Shown: positions 43,626 to 52,508 of the stretch, in pieces
How the letters are laid out: each line of letters opens with the position of its first letter
Numbering within the stretch: position 1 is the stretch's first letter
Notes under the pieces: model-generated
The model's database searches: none
Seen by the model: only the letters and a program-made list of their open reading frames with translations
Told to the model about the DNA's origin: nothing
Source: Microbacterium oleivorans
Lineage (GTDB): Bacteria > Actinomycetota > Actinomycetes > Actinomycetales > Microbacteriaceae
DNA length: 64,000 nucleotides
Assembly: GCF_013389665.1 (NCBI RefSeq)
Contig: NZ_CP058316.1
Location: 496,001-560,000, forward strand
Reading direction: 5' to 3'
Program-made: the position numbers and the translations under genes

Positions 43626-43970
43626 ATGAAGATCCGCGATCTGGCCCATTTCGTGGCCGCCGCCGAAGCACTGCACTTCCCCCGCGCCGCCGAGAAGCTC
43701 GGCATCTCGCTGCCGGTGCTTTACTCCTCGATCGAGCGTCTGGAGGACGAGGTCGGCCACCCCCTGTTCGTCAAGGACGGAGCCCGCCCGCGGCTCACCC
43801 CTGCCGGGGCGCTGCTGCTCGACGACGCTCGGGAGGCGGTCGCCGCTGCCCCGCCGGCGCCGAAGCAGAAGTCGACCGGCGGCGGCAAGGCGAAGGCGTC
43901 GAAGGGCTCGGGCCGAGCGCCGATCGTGAAGGGGCAGCCCAAGCCCTACAAGAAGCGCCAGGGCCGCTGA
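43626..43970 (+). CDS. Stand-alone LysR-type DNA-binding domain protein
   Basis: A 114-aa protein. Residues 1-65 are a LysR helix-turn-helix: DLAHFVAAAEALHFPRAAEK, then LGISLPVLYSSIERLEDEVG and FVKDGARPRLTPAG. The whole effector-binding domain is missing; instead there is a 45-residue Lys/Gly/Pro-rich tail ending KPYKKRQGR. This is complete, not a truncation by frameshift: the stop is clean and a ribosome site (GAAAGG) is present. It may act as a small nucleoid-type DNA-binding protein. It converges with the dehydrogenase gene at 6 bp. Confidence 0.82.
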   Translation: MKIRDLAHFVAAAEALHFPRAAEKLGISLPVLYSSIERLEDEVGHPLFVKDGARPRLTPAGALLLDDAREAVAAAPPAPKQKSTGGGKAKASKGSGRAPIVKGQPKPYKKRQGR

Positions 43971-43976
43971 CGCCCG

Positions 43977-45029
43977 TCACGACTCCGCGTGGTCGGGGAG
44001 CCGGCGCACCCGCGGGTCGACGATGAACTTCATCGCCTCCGCGTCGCCGTTGCGGGCGAAGAAGGCGGCGAGATCGTCGAGCCCGCCGCGCGCAGTGACG
44101 AGGTCGTCGACGCGCACGAGTCCCGAGGCCACCAGGTGGATGGCTGCCGGCCACGTGTCGACGTAGCGGAAGAGCCCCTCCACCACCAGCTCGCGGCTCT
44201 GGATGAGGAACAGATCGACCTCGACCGACGCCGCCCCCATGCCCACGAGGACGGCTCGGCCCGCTCCCCGCAGCGAGCGCAGCCCCGCCGCGATGGCCGG
44301 ACGCGCGCCCGATGCATCGATGAACGCATCCATGAGCCCGTCGAGCTCGGCGACCTCGCGCGGATCGACGACCCGCGTGGCCCCGTGCGCGAGCGCGACC
44401 GCGCGTCGGGCGGCCACCGGGTCGGCGACGATCACCTCGGCGGCCCCGAACGCACGGGCGGCGGCCGCGGCGAGGATGCCGATCGGACCGGCTCCGGCCA
44501 CGAGCACCCTCGAGCCGGGGACGATCCCGGCCTTGCGGACGGCGGCTATGCCCACCGACAACGGCTCGAGCAGGGCCCCCTCGTCGTCGCTCATCGTCTC
44601 GGGCAGCGGGTGCGCCGCGTCGGCGGGGACGGCGAGATAGCGGGCGAAGGCACCGTTCTCGGGCGGCGCCGAGGGGAACCGCATGCGCTCGCAGAGGTTG
44701 GAGCGCCCGGCGCGGCAGGCGGCGCACCACCGGCACGGTCGTTGCGGGTCGATCGCGACACGCTCGCCGATGCGGTGCCCGTCGGCGGGCGACGCCACCG
44801 CCGCGATGACACCGGCCGCCTCGTGTCCGAGGATGAGCGGCTGCTCGACGACGAGGTCGCCGACCCGTCCGTGCTCGTAGAAGTGCACGTCGGAGCCGCA
44901 GAGCCCGACCGCGGTCAGCTCGACCAGGACGTCACCCGGCTCGAGCCGGGGCACCGCGACCTCGCGCACCTCGAGGACGCGCGGCTCGACGAGCACGCTC
45001 GCGGTCATATGGCCCGGGATGCCGTTCAT
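43977..45029 (-). CDS. Zinc-dependent polyol/alcohol dehydrogenase (MDR family)
   Basis: NAD(P)-dependent dehydrogenase of 350 aa in the sorbitol/xylitol dehydrogenase group. Catalytic zinc ligands are in GLCGSDVHFYEHG and LILGHEAAG, the structural zinc uses the four cysteines of PCRWCAACRAGRSNLCE, and the Rossmann motif is VAGAGPIGILAA. It probably oxidises a sugar or polyol released by the neighbouring hydrolases. Its ATG overlaps the stop of the DUF5107 gene by 4 bp, so the two form an operon driven from the promoter near 48341. Confidence 0.9.
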   Translation of the reverse strand: MNGIPGHMTASVLVEPRVLEVREVAVPRLEPGDVLVELTAVGLCGSDVHFYEHGRVGDLVVEQPLILGHEAAGVIAAVASPADGHRIGERVAIDPQRPCRWCAACRAGRSNLCERMRFPSAPPENGAFARYLAVPADAAHPLPETMSDDEGALLEPLSVGIAAVRKAGIVPGSRVLVAGAGPIGILAAAAARAFGAAEVIVADPVAARRAVALAHGATRVVDPREVAELDGLMDAFIDASGARPAIAAGLRSLRGAGRAVLVGMGAASVEVDLFLIQSRELVVEGLFRYVDTWPAAIHLVASGLVRVDDLVTARGGLDDLAAFFARNGDAEAMKFIVDPRVRRLPDHAES

Positions 45030-48000
45030 GCGCGCACCTCCGCGTCTTGATCGGCGGTGACGGCGGCGCGGGCACCGCCGCGGGCGCCGTGGTCGCCGAG
45101 CTCGCGGTCGTACGCGGCGAGCGCGGCCTCGAGCCGGTCGGCCCGGCGCGCAGCCGCGGCGACGGGGTCGAGGGAGAACAGCAGCGTCTCGGGCAGCGAC
45201 GTGGCGAAGTAGTCCACGCGGGCCGGTGTCGTGCGCAGCTGCGCGACGAGGGCTCGCACCTCTTCGCGCAGGCTGATCGCCGTGGCGTCGTCGCCTCGGG
45301 CAGACGCCGCCCGCGCGCCGTCGAGGGTGTCGGCGTCGGCGGGTGCCGCGGCAGCCTCGGCGGCCGCACGGGCGTATGCCGCATCGGCTGCATCGGTGTC
45401 ACCGGCCGCAGCTCGGATGCGTCCGAGGCGCAACCAGAGCGATGCGCGACTGTCGAGCAGGTGCCAGGCCTCGCCGAGCGATCGCGGCGGCTGCAGCGCC
45501 CCCTCCAGCAGTGCCGCCGCCGCGGCATCCGATTCCGCCGCGTCGGCCTGAGCGGTCGCGGCGCGCGCAAACGCCCGGATCGCGACGCCTTCGCCACCCT
45601 CCCACGGCTGCAGCGGCCGCGAGGCGAGCAGGTCGACGGCCTCGGCGGGACGGCCGGTCGCCGTGAGCAGATCGGCGATCGTGACGAGGAGGTCGTCTCG
45701 CTCGATGAGGCGCCGGCGGTGCGGCTCGAGCCGTCGCAGCCGGTCCGCGGCCGGCACCCCTCGGCGCACCGCGAGCTGGTCGAGCTCGTACCACAGGCGC
45801 GGATCCTCTGCCACCTCCACCGCCCGGTCGTACATCGCGGCAGCGGCTTCGAGGTCACCCTCGACCTCGGCCGTGGCGAGCGCGGCGTTTCGCAGCAGCA
45901 CGGCGTCGGTCGTCTCCTCCGACAACGCCGCGCGCCACACGGTCAGCGCGTCGCGCCGCCGTCCGCGGTCGTACAGCCACATGCCCAGGAGGGCACGGGC
46001 GCGCGTATCGGCGGGGTCGGCGGCCACGGCGCTCCGAAGCGCGTCATGGGCGTCGAGACCGGCGGGGAAGACCCAGTCGGCCGGGACGTCCCGGGCCCGG
46101 CGGCGCGCCTCGGCCGCGGCCGTCGTGTCGCCGTCGCGCTCGTGCAGGTGCGCCGACAGATATGCCGCCAACGGCGCCGCCCCGCCCGTCCCCCGGGGGC
46201 TGCTGTGCTCGGCGAGGGCGAACACCTCCTGAGCGGCCGCGGCCTCTCCCACGCGCGCGAGGTCGCCCGCGAGGTCGAGCAGCAGCAGGCCGTCGGACGG
46301 GGGCGAGGCGCCGTCGAGGTGCGCGGCGAGCACGTCGAGCGGATCGGCGGCGCGCAACCGGTCGAGCACCCTCTGCGCGGCACCAGCACGGCCGAGACGG
46401 CGCAGCACGATGACGCGCAGGCTCAGCATGAACGGGTCGTCCGATCCGGATCGGGCCGCCTCGTCGAGCCGCTCGAGCGCCTGGCTGTCGCATCCCGCCC
46501 GCGCATCGAGCACGGCACGCTGCACGCTGGCGGCATGCAGCCACCGCGCGTCCCAGGCGGCTTTGGCGAACGCATCCGCCGCCCGGGCGTCGTCGCCCAG
46601 TCGGGCCTCGACGAGGCCGAGCCGGTAGTGCGCCTCACCGTCGGCGGGGTTCGGGTTGCGGAAGGTGAGCCGGTCGACGGCGGCGCGCAGGTGCGCGCGG
46701 GCTCGCCGGTACTCGCCGCGCGCATGGGCCGCGGCGCCCAGCGCCACGTTCGACCGGGCATCGCCGGGATCGCGGCGGAGCACCTCCTCCCAGTAGGGCT
46801 CGGGCTGCCGCGTGGGATGACGGTACTGCGCGAGGTGCACACCGGTGAGATACAGCTCGTCGGCCGAGCCGATCTCCTCCGGCAGCGGCGGCTCGGTCGC
46901 GACCGAGGGCTCGGGGGCGGCATCGTCCGCGGCGCGCGGTCGCCACCGGATGAGTTCGCGGTCGCCGCCGGTCACGACCACGCTCACGCCGGTGGGCTCC
47001 AGCCCCTCGGGCGCCGTCAGGTCGAACAGAAGGGGTCGGCCGGGTTCGAGGTCGACGACGCGCTCGTGCTCCTCCTGCCCGACGGTGACGGCGACCCGCG
47101 CCGCGGAGACGACGGCGGTGACGGCGACACCCACCGAGACGCGACCGTCGGCGACGTTCACCGACACCGCCGCATCCCGGGTCGCCTGATGCGCCGCACC
47201 GATGCCGGTGATGGGGTACCAGTACTGCGAGAACGTCTTCAGCTCGCCCGGCGCGAGGTACGAGAAGTCGGGCTGGTTGTCGGTGTAGACCCCCGCCATC
47301 AGCTCGACGTACGGTCCGTCGCCGTCGGTGAGCTGGTCGTCCCAGGCGTGTCCGAAAGGCGCATCGCCCCAGGTCCACTGCTTCTTGCCCGGCGCGATGC
47401 GCCGGTCGGCCCAGTGCACGAACCCGGCGCCGGCGTCGTGGTCGTAGCCGCCGAAGAAGTCGTCGCGGGTCTCGACGACCATGTACGAGGTCGGCACGGG
47501 GATGTTGCCGTAGTAGTCGATGCGGTCGGCATCGGGATGGAGCCCGGCAGCCCGGGCCGGGTAGTCGACGCCGTAGTAGGGCCGGTCGGCGCGAGGGAAG
47601 GCGGTGACCGCACGGCGGGCGTGGTCGGCGACGTAGCGGACATCGGTCGGGAAGAAGGACTGATAGTTCTCGTGGGCGCGCGCGGCGACGTTCGCCCACC
47701 ACAGGAACGTCTGCGGCACCTCGGTGCGGTTGTGCAGGCGCGCGCGCAGTTCGATGACCGTGCTGTCGGGGCGCAACCGGATGCCGTGCGTGCCGCGCAT
47801 CCGCGCGAAGGGGTCGTGGTCCGACATCCACACCGTCACCGCGCCGTCCGCTTCCCGCTCGATCCAGCTCTCCATCGGCAGGAACGTCGCCGGCCGGTGA
47901 TGCTGCGGCCAGTTGAACTCCACGCCGCCCGAGATCCACGGACCGGCGAGTCCCACCAGGGCGGGCTTGATCACGTTGTTGCGGTAGAAGAAGTCGTAGT

Positions 48001-48334
48001 CGGCCGTCTTGTCGTAGCCGATGTGGATGCGGCCACCGAGCTCGGGGAGCAGCACCAGGCGGATCCATCGATTCTCGAGATGAACCGCCTGCCAGTCGCG
48101 ATCACGCGGTTCGTGCGCGATGCGCTCGGTGAACGGCAGCGGGTACACCCGGCCGCTGGAGCCCTGGTAGACGCGGCGGTCGAAGAACATCGGCAGCTTC
48201 TCGGGCGGCGCGGGCTCGTAGGTGGCGATGCGCAGCGGCGACTCCCAGGCGGCGACACCGCCGTCGTCGAGATGCGCCCGCTCGTCCGCGGGCGGCTCGG
48301 GAAGGCGCAACGGACGTGTCGATGTGGAGTGCAT
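45026..48334 (-). CDS. DUF5107-TPR protein of the carbohydrate cluster
   Basis: A 1102-aa cytosolic protein with no signal peptide. The N-terminal half (about 40-330) is a DUF5107 beta-sandwich resembling aldose-epimerase or GH-type folds: LVLLPELGGRIHIGYDK, GGVEFNWPQHHRP, then YMVVETRDDFFGGYDHD. The C-terminal half (about 500-1060) is a chain of TPR-like helical repeats rich in Ala and Arg. DUF5107 proteins are found beside glycoside hydrolases, and the enzymatic role is unclear. The ATG at 48334 lies 6 bp after GACGCT, so it is likely leaderless. It carries the shared 37-bp regulatory element upstream. Confidence 0.85.
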   Translation of the reverse strand: MHSTSTRPLRLPEPPADERAHLDDGGVAAWESPLRIATYEPAPPEKLPMFFDRRVYQGSSGRVYPLPFTERIAHEPRDRDWQAVHLENRWIRLVLLPELGGRIHIGYDKTADYDFFYRNNVIKPALVGLAGPWISGGVEFNWPQHHRPATFLPMESWIEREADGAVTVWMSDHDPFARMRGTHGIRLRPDSTVIELRARLHNRTEVPQTFLWWANVAARAHENYQSFFPTDVRYVADHARRAVTAFPRADRPYYGVDYPARAAGLHPDADRIDYYGNIPVPTSYMVVETRDDFFGGYDHDAGAGFVHWADRRIAPGKKQWTWGDAPFGHAWDDQLTDGDGPYVELMAGVYTDNQPDFSYLAPGELKTFSQYWYPITGIGAAHQATRDAAVSVNVADGRVSVGVAVTAVVSAARVAVTVGQEEHERVVDLEPGRPLLFDLTAPEGLEPTGVSVVVTGGDRELIRWRPRAADDAAPEPSVATEPPLPEEIGSADELYLTGVHLAQYRHPTRQPEPYWEEVLRRDPGDARSNVALGAAAHARGEYRRARAHLRAAVDRLTFRNPNPADGEAHYRLGLVEARLGDDARAADAFAKAAWDARWLHAASVQRAVLDARAGCDSQALERLDEAARSGSDDPFMLSLRVIVLRRLGRAGAAQRVLDRLRAADPLDVLAAHLDGASPPSDGLLLLDLAGDLARVGEAAAAQEVFALAEHSSPRGTGGAAPLAAYLSAHLHERDGDTTAAAEARRRARDVPADWVFPAGLDAHDALRSAVAADPADTRARALLGMWLYDRGRRRDALTVWRAALSEETTDAVLLRNAALATAEVEGDLEAAAAMYDRAVEVAEDPRLWYELDQLAVRRGVPAADRLRRLEPHRRRLIERDDLLVTIADLLTATGRPAEAVDLLASRPLQPWEGGEGVAIRAFARAATAQADAAESDAAAAALLEGALQPPRSLGEAWHLLDSRASLWLRLGRIRAAAGDTDAADAAYARAAAEAAAAPADADTLDGARAASARGDDATAISLREEVRALVAQLRTTPARVDYFATSLPETLLFSLDPVAAAARRADRLEAALAAYDRELGDHGARGGARAAVTADQDAEVRA

Positions 48335-48340
48335 GGTTCC

Positions 48341-48401
48341 AGCGTCGACGACGCCGGGTGATCACGACATGGCGGAAGCGGCGCTGAGCCTGGACGATCC
48401 G
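48341..48401 (-). promoter_or_regulatory. Promoter of the DUF5107 operon with AraC-type element (copy A)
   Basis: Read on the plus strand, 48365-48401 is CGACATGGCGGAA, ten bases, then GCCTGGACGATCCG. The minus-strand -10 is GACGCT (48346-48341), 18 bp from the ATGTCG end of the element. The same element with the same spacing stands before the sugar-binding lipoprotein gene (53883-53943). It probably binds the AraC regulator encoded divergently. Confidence 0.7.
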
Positions 48402-48423
48402 ATGCCGTGCGACGATGGATGCC

Positions 48424-49287
48424 ATGGCGATCAGAGATGGATTCGACGGCGAGCGTCTGTGCGTGGTCCCCGCCCCGTCGATCGCCGCCGCACTCCTGCG
48501 ACCGGTGACGCGACGGCTCGTGGTGACCGATGCCGGCTGGTTCCCCCACGCCACCGACCACGGCCGGGTGCGTGAACGCGGGATCCGCACGACCATCGTC
48601 ATCGTGTGCACCGCGGGGGCCGGGTGGCTCGAGCTCGACGGGGTCCGCCACCGCGTCGGCGCGGGCACGGCGGCGGTCGTCCCCGCGGGCACGCCCCACG
48701 CCTACGGCGCGAGCGAGGACGATCCCTGGACGATCTGGTGGTGCCACATCATCGGCTCCGACGTCGACGACCTCACCGCCGCGGTCGGCACGAGCACGGC
48801 GCGCCCGCTGGTGCGGCTGCACGGCCTCGAGCGTGCCGTCGCACTGCTCGATGAGATCGTGCGGGGCCTTGAGCGCGACCAGTCGCCCGTGCGCCTGGTC
48901 GCCGTCACCGGCGCGGCGTTCAAGCTGATGACCCAGCTCGCCTCCGACCAGGCACTCCCCGAGCGGGGCGATCCACTCGAGCGGGCGATGACGTTCCTGG
49001 GCGAACGGCTCGACAGCGCCGTGCCGGTCGGCGACCTCGCGGCGATGGTCGGCGTGTCGGCCTCGCATCTGACGGCGCTGTTCCGCCGGGCGACGGGAGG
49101 CGGGGTGCTGGCGTACCACACGGGGCTGCGCATGACAGCGGCCCGCACGCTGCTCGAGCGCACCGACCGGACGATCGGGCAGATCGCCGCGGAGGTCGGG
49201 TACGCCGACCCGTTCTACTTCTCGCGTCACTTCCGCCGGGTGCATGGCATGAGCCCGAGCCGGTTCCGGCAGGAACGAGCCCGCTGA
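48424..49287 (+). CDS. AraC-family regulator of the carbohydrate cluster
   Basis: A 287-aa regulator with an N-terminal cupin-like sugar-sensing domain (TAGAGWLELDGVRHRVGAGT, then PAGTPHAYGASEDDPWTIWW) and a C-terminal pair of helix-turn-helix motifs (VPVGDLAAMVGVSASHLTAL and TIGQIAAEVGYADPFYFSRH, then PSRFRQER). The start at ATG 48424 was preferred to 48415. It is divergent from the DUF5107 operon and next to the hydrolase and sugar transporter genes, so it is expected to activate them through the shared 37-bp element. The ligand is unknown. Confidence 0.9.
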   Translation: MAIRDGFDGERLCVVPAPSIAAALLRPVTRRLVVTDAGWFPHATDHGRVRERGIRTTIVIVCTAGAGWLELDGVRHRVGAGTAAVVPAGTPHAYGASEDDPWTIWWCHIIGSDVDDLTAAVGTSTARPLVRLHGLERAVALLDEIVRGLERDQSPVRLVAVTGAAFKLMTQLASDQALPERGDPLERAMTFLGERLDSAVPVGDLAAMVGVSASHLTALFRRATGGGVLAYHTGLRMTAARTLLERTDRTIGQIAAEVGYADPFYFSRHFRRVHGMSPSRFRQERAR

Positions 49288-49302
49288 CCGACTCCGGCCG
49301 CG

Positions 49303-50619
49303 TCACGCGCGCGTCGGGGCCCGGAGGATCTCGGCGTTCAGGCGCTGCTGCCAGGTGACATCGGCCCACTGCGGGTGGTGTGGTGCGGCGTTGGAGCTGA
49401 GCACCATGCCCCACACCCCGTGCTCCAGGGCGGTGCGCACGCCGTGCTCGGCCAGCTCGGTGCCGACCGGGCCGTCCTCGAAGTCCGCGCGCAACGGGGT
49501 GTATCCGACCCAGCCTTCTCCGACGACGGCGGGGATGCCGCGGCGACGCGACCACGCGGCCAGCGCGATGACGCGCGATGCGAGCTCGCGCATCATCTCC
49601 TCGCGGTACAGGCCGTAGTTGTTGTAGAGCCAGCGGTCCCACAGGTCCGGGTCGACCCAGTCGTATCCGTAGATCTGCTGGTCGGTGATGACGGTGGCCG
49701 CGAACTTCCAGTCCGCGGCGCGGCCGTAGGAGGCGAAGCTCGGCGCATCCACGGCGAGGAGCTCGCGCATCGCCCGTCCGGGGAAGCCCTCGGTGCCCGC
49801 GGAGCGGATGTCGATGCGTCGCTGGAGGGCATCGAGCACGCCGTACGCGTACACGTGCAGCTGTCCGACCTGGAAGCGCTCCGACAGCGCCGCGAGGTCG
49901 AGGAACGGGGCCTTGCCGTAGCTGGCTGTCACGAGGTGACGGGGGTGCGCTGAACGCACCCGGTCGAGCGCGGCGTCGCCACCGCTGTCGAACGCCGGCA
50001 CGAGGGAGAAGTCGACCTCGTTGTGCAGCTCGACGAAGGCGATCGTGTCGCCGAGGCCCGCCGACTCGATCTCGTCGAGCATCCCGATGGTCGCCGCCGC
50101 CAGCAGGTCGTAGCGCTCGCCGAGCGGGACGGCGTCGATCGCTTCGAACCACCGCGGGTCGGCGGCGAACGCGGGCGACTGCTGGTATTCCCAGCTTGCG
50201 AGGATGACGACGATGCCCCGGTCGCGGGCACCGCGCAGCAGCTCGAACAGGCGGGCGCGGAGGTCGAGGCGGAACCCGCCGGGCACGTCGTACCAGCGGG
50301 TGCCGCTGCCGTACACCTCGCCGCGCGGCGAGCGCCCGAGCCCCTCGATCTCGAGGTCGGCGGCGAGATCGTCGAGCCCCAGCCCGCCGAACAGCAGCAG
50401 CGGCGCGGCGCAGATGCGAATCGCGTTGTAGCCGCGGTCGACCGCCTCGTCGAGGGCGGCGTCGAGGTCGCCGTAGGGCTCGCCCTGCCCCGCGCGGGTG
50501 TACCAGGAGAAGTCCCACAGGGTGATCGCCAGCCGCGGCGGGAGGTGCGACGGGATGACTCCCGTGAGGGGACGGGTGTCGGGTGCGGGCTCGTGGCCCG
50601 AGCCGAGGTAGCGGGTCAT
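49303..50619 (-). CDS. Cellulase-like glycoside hydrolase (clan GH-A type)
   Basis: A 438-aa TIM-barrel protein without signal peptide, hence intracellular. Strand-end motifs fit a cellulase-like family: ITLWDFSWYTRAGQGEPYGD at the start, DRGYNAIRIC, FVELHNEVDFS with the candidate acid/base glutamate, and AVVGEGWVGY with the candidate nucleophile glutamate. It probably acts on imported oligosaccharides. It starts 4 bp after the permease stop and is the last gene of the sugar-transport operon; the specificity is not known. Confidence 0.85.
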   Translation of the reverse strand: MTRYLGSGHEPAPDTRPLTGVIPSHLPPRLAITLWDFSWYTRAGQGEPYGDLDAALDEAVDRGYNAIRICAAPLLLFGGLGLDDLAADLEIEGLGRSPRGEVYGSGTRWYDVPGGFRLDLRARLFELLRGARDRGIVVILASWEYQQSPAFAADPRWFEAIDAVPLGERYDLLAAATIGMLDEIESAGLGDTIAFVELHNEVDFSLVPAFDSGGDAALDRVRSAHPRHLVTASYGKAPFLDLAALSERFQVGQLHVYAYGVLDALQRRIDIRSAGTEGFPGRAMRELLAVDAPSFASYGRAADWKFAATVITDQQIYGYDWVDPDLWDRWLYNNYGLYREEMMRELASRVIALAAWSRRRGIPAVVGEGWVGYTPLRADFEDGPVGTELAEHGVRTALEHGVWGMVLSSNAAPHHPQWADVTWQQRLNAEILRAPTRA

Positions 50620-50623
50620 CGGA

Positions 50624-51553
50624 TCATCCCTTCGTCGCGCCGGCGGTGAGACCGGCTCGCCAGAATCGTTGCAGAGCCGCCATGACGACGATGAGCAGCA
50701 CGGCCGAGACCGCCGCCCCCGTCACGACGAGCTCGTAGTACAGCGGCGCCCGCTGGGTCTGGCCGTTCCAGAGCATGAGCCCGAGCGTCACCGGGAAGGT
50801 CCGGGAGTCGTTGAGCATCACCAGTGGCAGCAGGTAGTTGTTCCAGATGGCCACGAACTGGAACAGGAACACCGTCACCAGGGCGGGCGCCATCATGCGC
50901 GTGGCCATCGTGCCGAAGATGCGCACGTCGCCGGCGCCGTCGAGCCGGGCCGCCTCGATGACCTCGTCCGGCACCCCGGCGGTCGCGTAGATGCGGCAGA
51001 GGTAGACGCCGAACGGGCTGACGATGCTCGGCAGCAGGAACGACCAGTAGCTTCCGGTGAGTCCCACCGCGTTGAACATGAAGTACGTCGGCAGGGCGAT
51101 CACCGTCGCCGGCACCAGCACGCCGCCGAGGATCATCGCGAAGAGGGCCTCCCGGCCGGTGAAGGCGTACTTCGCGAACGCGTACCCGGCCGCACCGCTG
51201 AGCACGGTGGCGATGAGGGCGCCCAGCCCCGAGTAGAACAGGCTGTTCAGCAGCCACTGCGCATAGATGCCGCGGTCGGTGGCGAACAGGTTCGCGAGGT
51301 TCGTCAGCGGCTGCGGGGTGTCGCTGAACCACAGCCCGAAGGTGCCGAAGAGGTCGGCGTTGCTCTTGGTGGCCGCGAACAGCACCCAGACGACCGGCAG
51401 GGCGAAGTAGACCAGCGCGGCCACCAGCACCGCGAGGGTGGGCAGCGACCCCCAGAATCCGGCCCCGGACGAGCCCCGACGCGAGTGCGGGCCGGGGCGA
51501 CGGGCGGTCCCGGCCGTGACGGCACGGGGAACGGTCTCGGGTGCGATCACCAT
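50624..51553 (-). CDS. Sugar ABC transporter permease (MalG type)
   Basis: Inner-membrane permease of 309 aa with six helices and a Pro/Arg-rich cytosolic N-terminus. It has the EAA loop EVIEAARLDGAGDVRIFGTM and MAPALVTVFLFQFVAIWNNY, typical of MalG-like carbohydrate importers. Its start overlaps the previous permease stop. The transporter has no dedicated ATPase in the window; a shared MsiK-type ATPase elsewhere is usual for these systems. Confidence 0.92.
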   Translation of the reverse strand: MVIAPETVPRAVTAGTARRPGPHSRRGSSGAGFWGSLPTLAVLVAALVYFALPVVWVLFAATKSNADLFGTFGLWFSDTPQPLTNLANLFATDRGIYAQWLLNSLFYSGLGALIATVLSGAAGYAFAKYAFTGREALFAMILGGVLVPATVIALPTYFMFNAVGLTGSYWSFLLPSIVSPFGVYLCRIYATAGVPDEVIEAARLDGAGDVRIFGTMATRMMAPALVTVFLFQFVAIWNNYLLPLVMLNDSRTFPVTLGLMLWNGQTQRAPLYYELVVTGAAVSAVLLIVVMAALQRFWRAGLTAGATKG

Positions 51554-52440
51554 GCGCGGTTGCCTTTCCGGTTGACCAGGCGCAGGAACGAGAACGAGAA
51601 CACGAACGCGATGACGGCCACGATGACGGCCATCGCTGCGGCGAGGTTGGGATTGCTCTGGGTGAACGCCTGGTTGTAGGCGGCCAGGTTGGGCGTGTAG
51701 TCGCTGTTGATCGCCGTCGTCAGGGGACGGAGCACGAGCGGCTCGACGAACAGCTGCAGTGTGCCGATGATCGTGAACACGGTGGTCAGCACCAGCGAGG
51801 GCCGCAGCAGCGGGAGCTTGATCTCACGCACGATGCGCCACTCGCTCGCGCCGTCGATGCGCGCGGCCTCGTACAGGTCGGCCGGAACCGCCTGCAGCGC
51901 CGCGATCAGTACGAGCATGTTGTAGCCGGCGAAGGTCCAGATGCCGATGTTCGCGATGGCGAACATCACGGTCCCCGACTCGAGGGGCGCCGCGGGGATG
52001 CCGAGGGCCGACAGGCCCTGCAGGATGGGGCTGGTGCTGGGGACGTAGAGGAAGCTCCACAGCAGCGATGCGATCACCCCCGGCACCCCGTACGGCATGA
52101 AGAAGGCCACGCGGAAGAACTGCGGCCACCGCGCGCGGGTGGACTCGAGCAGCAGGGCGAGCACGGTCGAGAGCACGACCATCAGCGGCACCTGGATGAG
52201 CGCGAACACCGCGATGCGGCCGAGGCTCGAGACGAAGGCGGGGTTGGCCAGCGCGCGGGCGTAGTTGTCGAGTCCGACGAAGAGGGTCTCGGGTGCGCCC
52301 AGGCCCAGTCCGCTCGCACGCACCGAGAACAGGCTCTGAACGACCGCCCAGACGATGGGCGCGACGTAGAACACGACGAAGGCGACGAGGAACGGGCCGA
52401 CGAGCAGCAGCAGCGGCAGCCGTGTGCGCGTGGTGTGCAT
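51547..52440 (-). CDS. Sugar ABC transporter permease (MalF type)
   Basis: Inner-membrane permease of 297 aa with six helices. The EAA loop is ADLYEAARIDGASEWRIVRE, followed by IKLPLLRPSLVLTTVFTIIG. FFMPYGVPGVIASLLWSFLY is a common MalF-type helix. GGAGGGAAAACC precedes the ATG at 52440. It is separated from the binding-protein gene by a stable hairpin, and overlaps the MalG-type gene by 7 bp. Confidence 0.92.
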   Translation of the reverse strand: MHTTRTRLPLLLLVGPFLVAFVVFYVAPIVWAVVQSLFSVRASGLGLGAPETLFVGLDNYARALANPAFVSSLGRIAVFALIQVPLMVVLSTVLALLLESTRARWPQFFRVAFFMPYGVPGVIASLLWSFLYVPSTSPILQGLSALGIPAAPLESGTVMFAIANIGIWTFAGYNMLVLIAALQAVPADLYEAARIDGASEWRIVREIKLPLLRPSLVLTTVFTIIGTLQLFVEPLVLRPLTTAINSDYTPNLAAYNQAFTQSNPNLAAAMAVIVAVIAFVFSFSFLRLVNRKGNRAW

Positions 52441-52471
52441 GGTTTTCCCTCCGATTGCGGGCGAGCGGGGT

Positions 52472-52501
52472 GGGGCGGGCGGCGCTGATGCCGCCCGCCC
52501 C
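52472..52501 (-). terminator. Hairpin between sugar-binding protein and permease genes
   Basis: GGGGCGGGCGGC pairs with GCCGCCCGCCCC over a 6-base loop, just after the binding-protein stop. In such operons the hairpin protects the upstream mRNA and partly terminates, giving more binding protein than permease. Confidence 0.75.
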
Positions 52502-52508
52502 GCCTCGA

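Noticed and set aside
45047..48361. A 1104-codon open frame on the plus strand opposite the DUF5107 gene
   Set aside because: It is a mirror of the gene in high-GC DNA; its translation is rich in Arg, Gly and Val with no domain, and the DUF5107 frame carries the real motifs.
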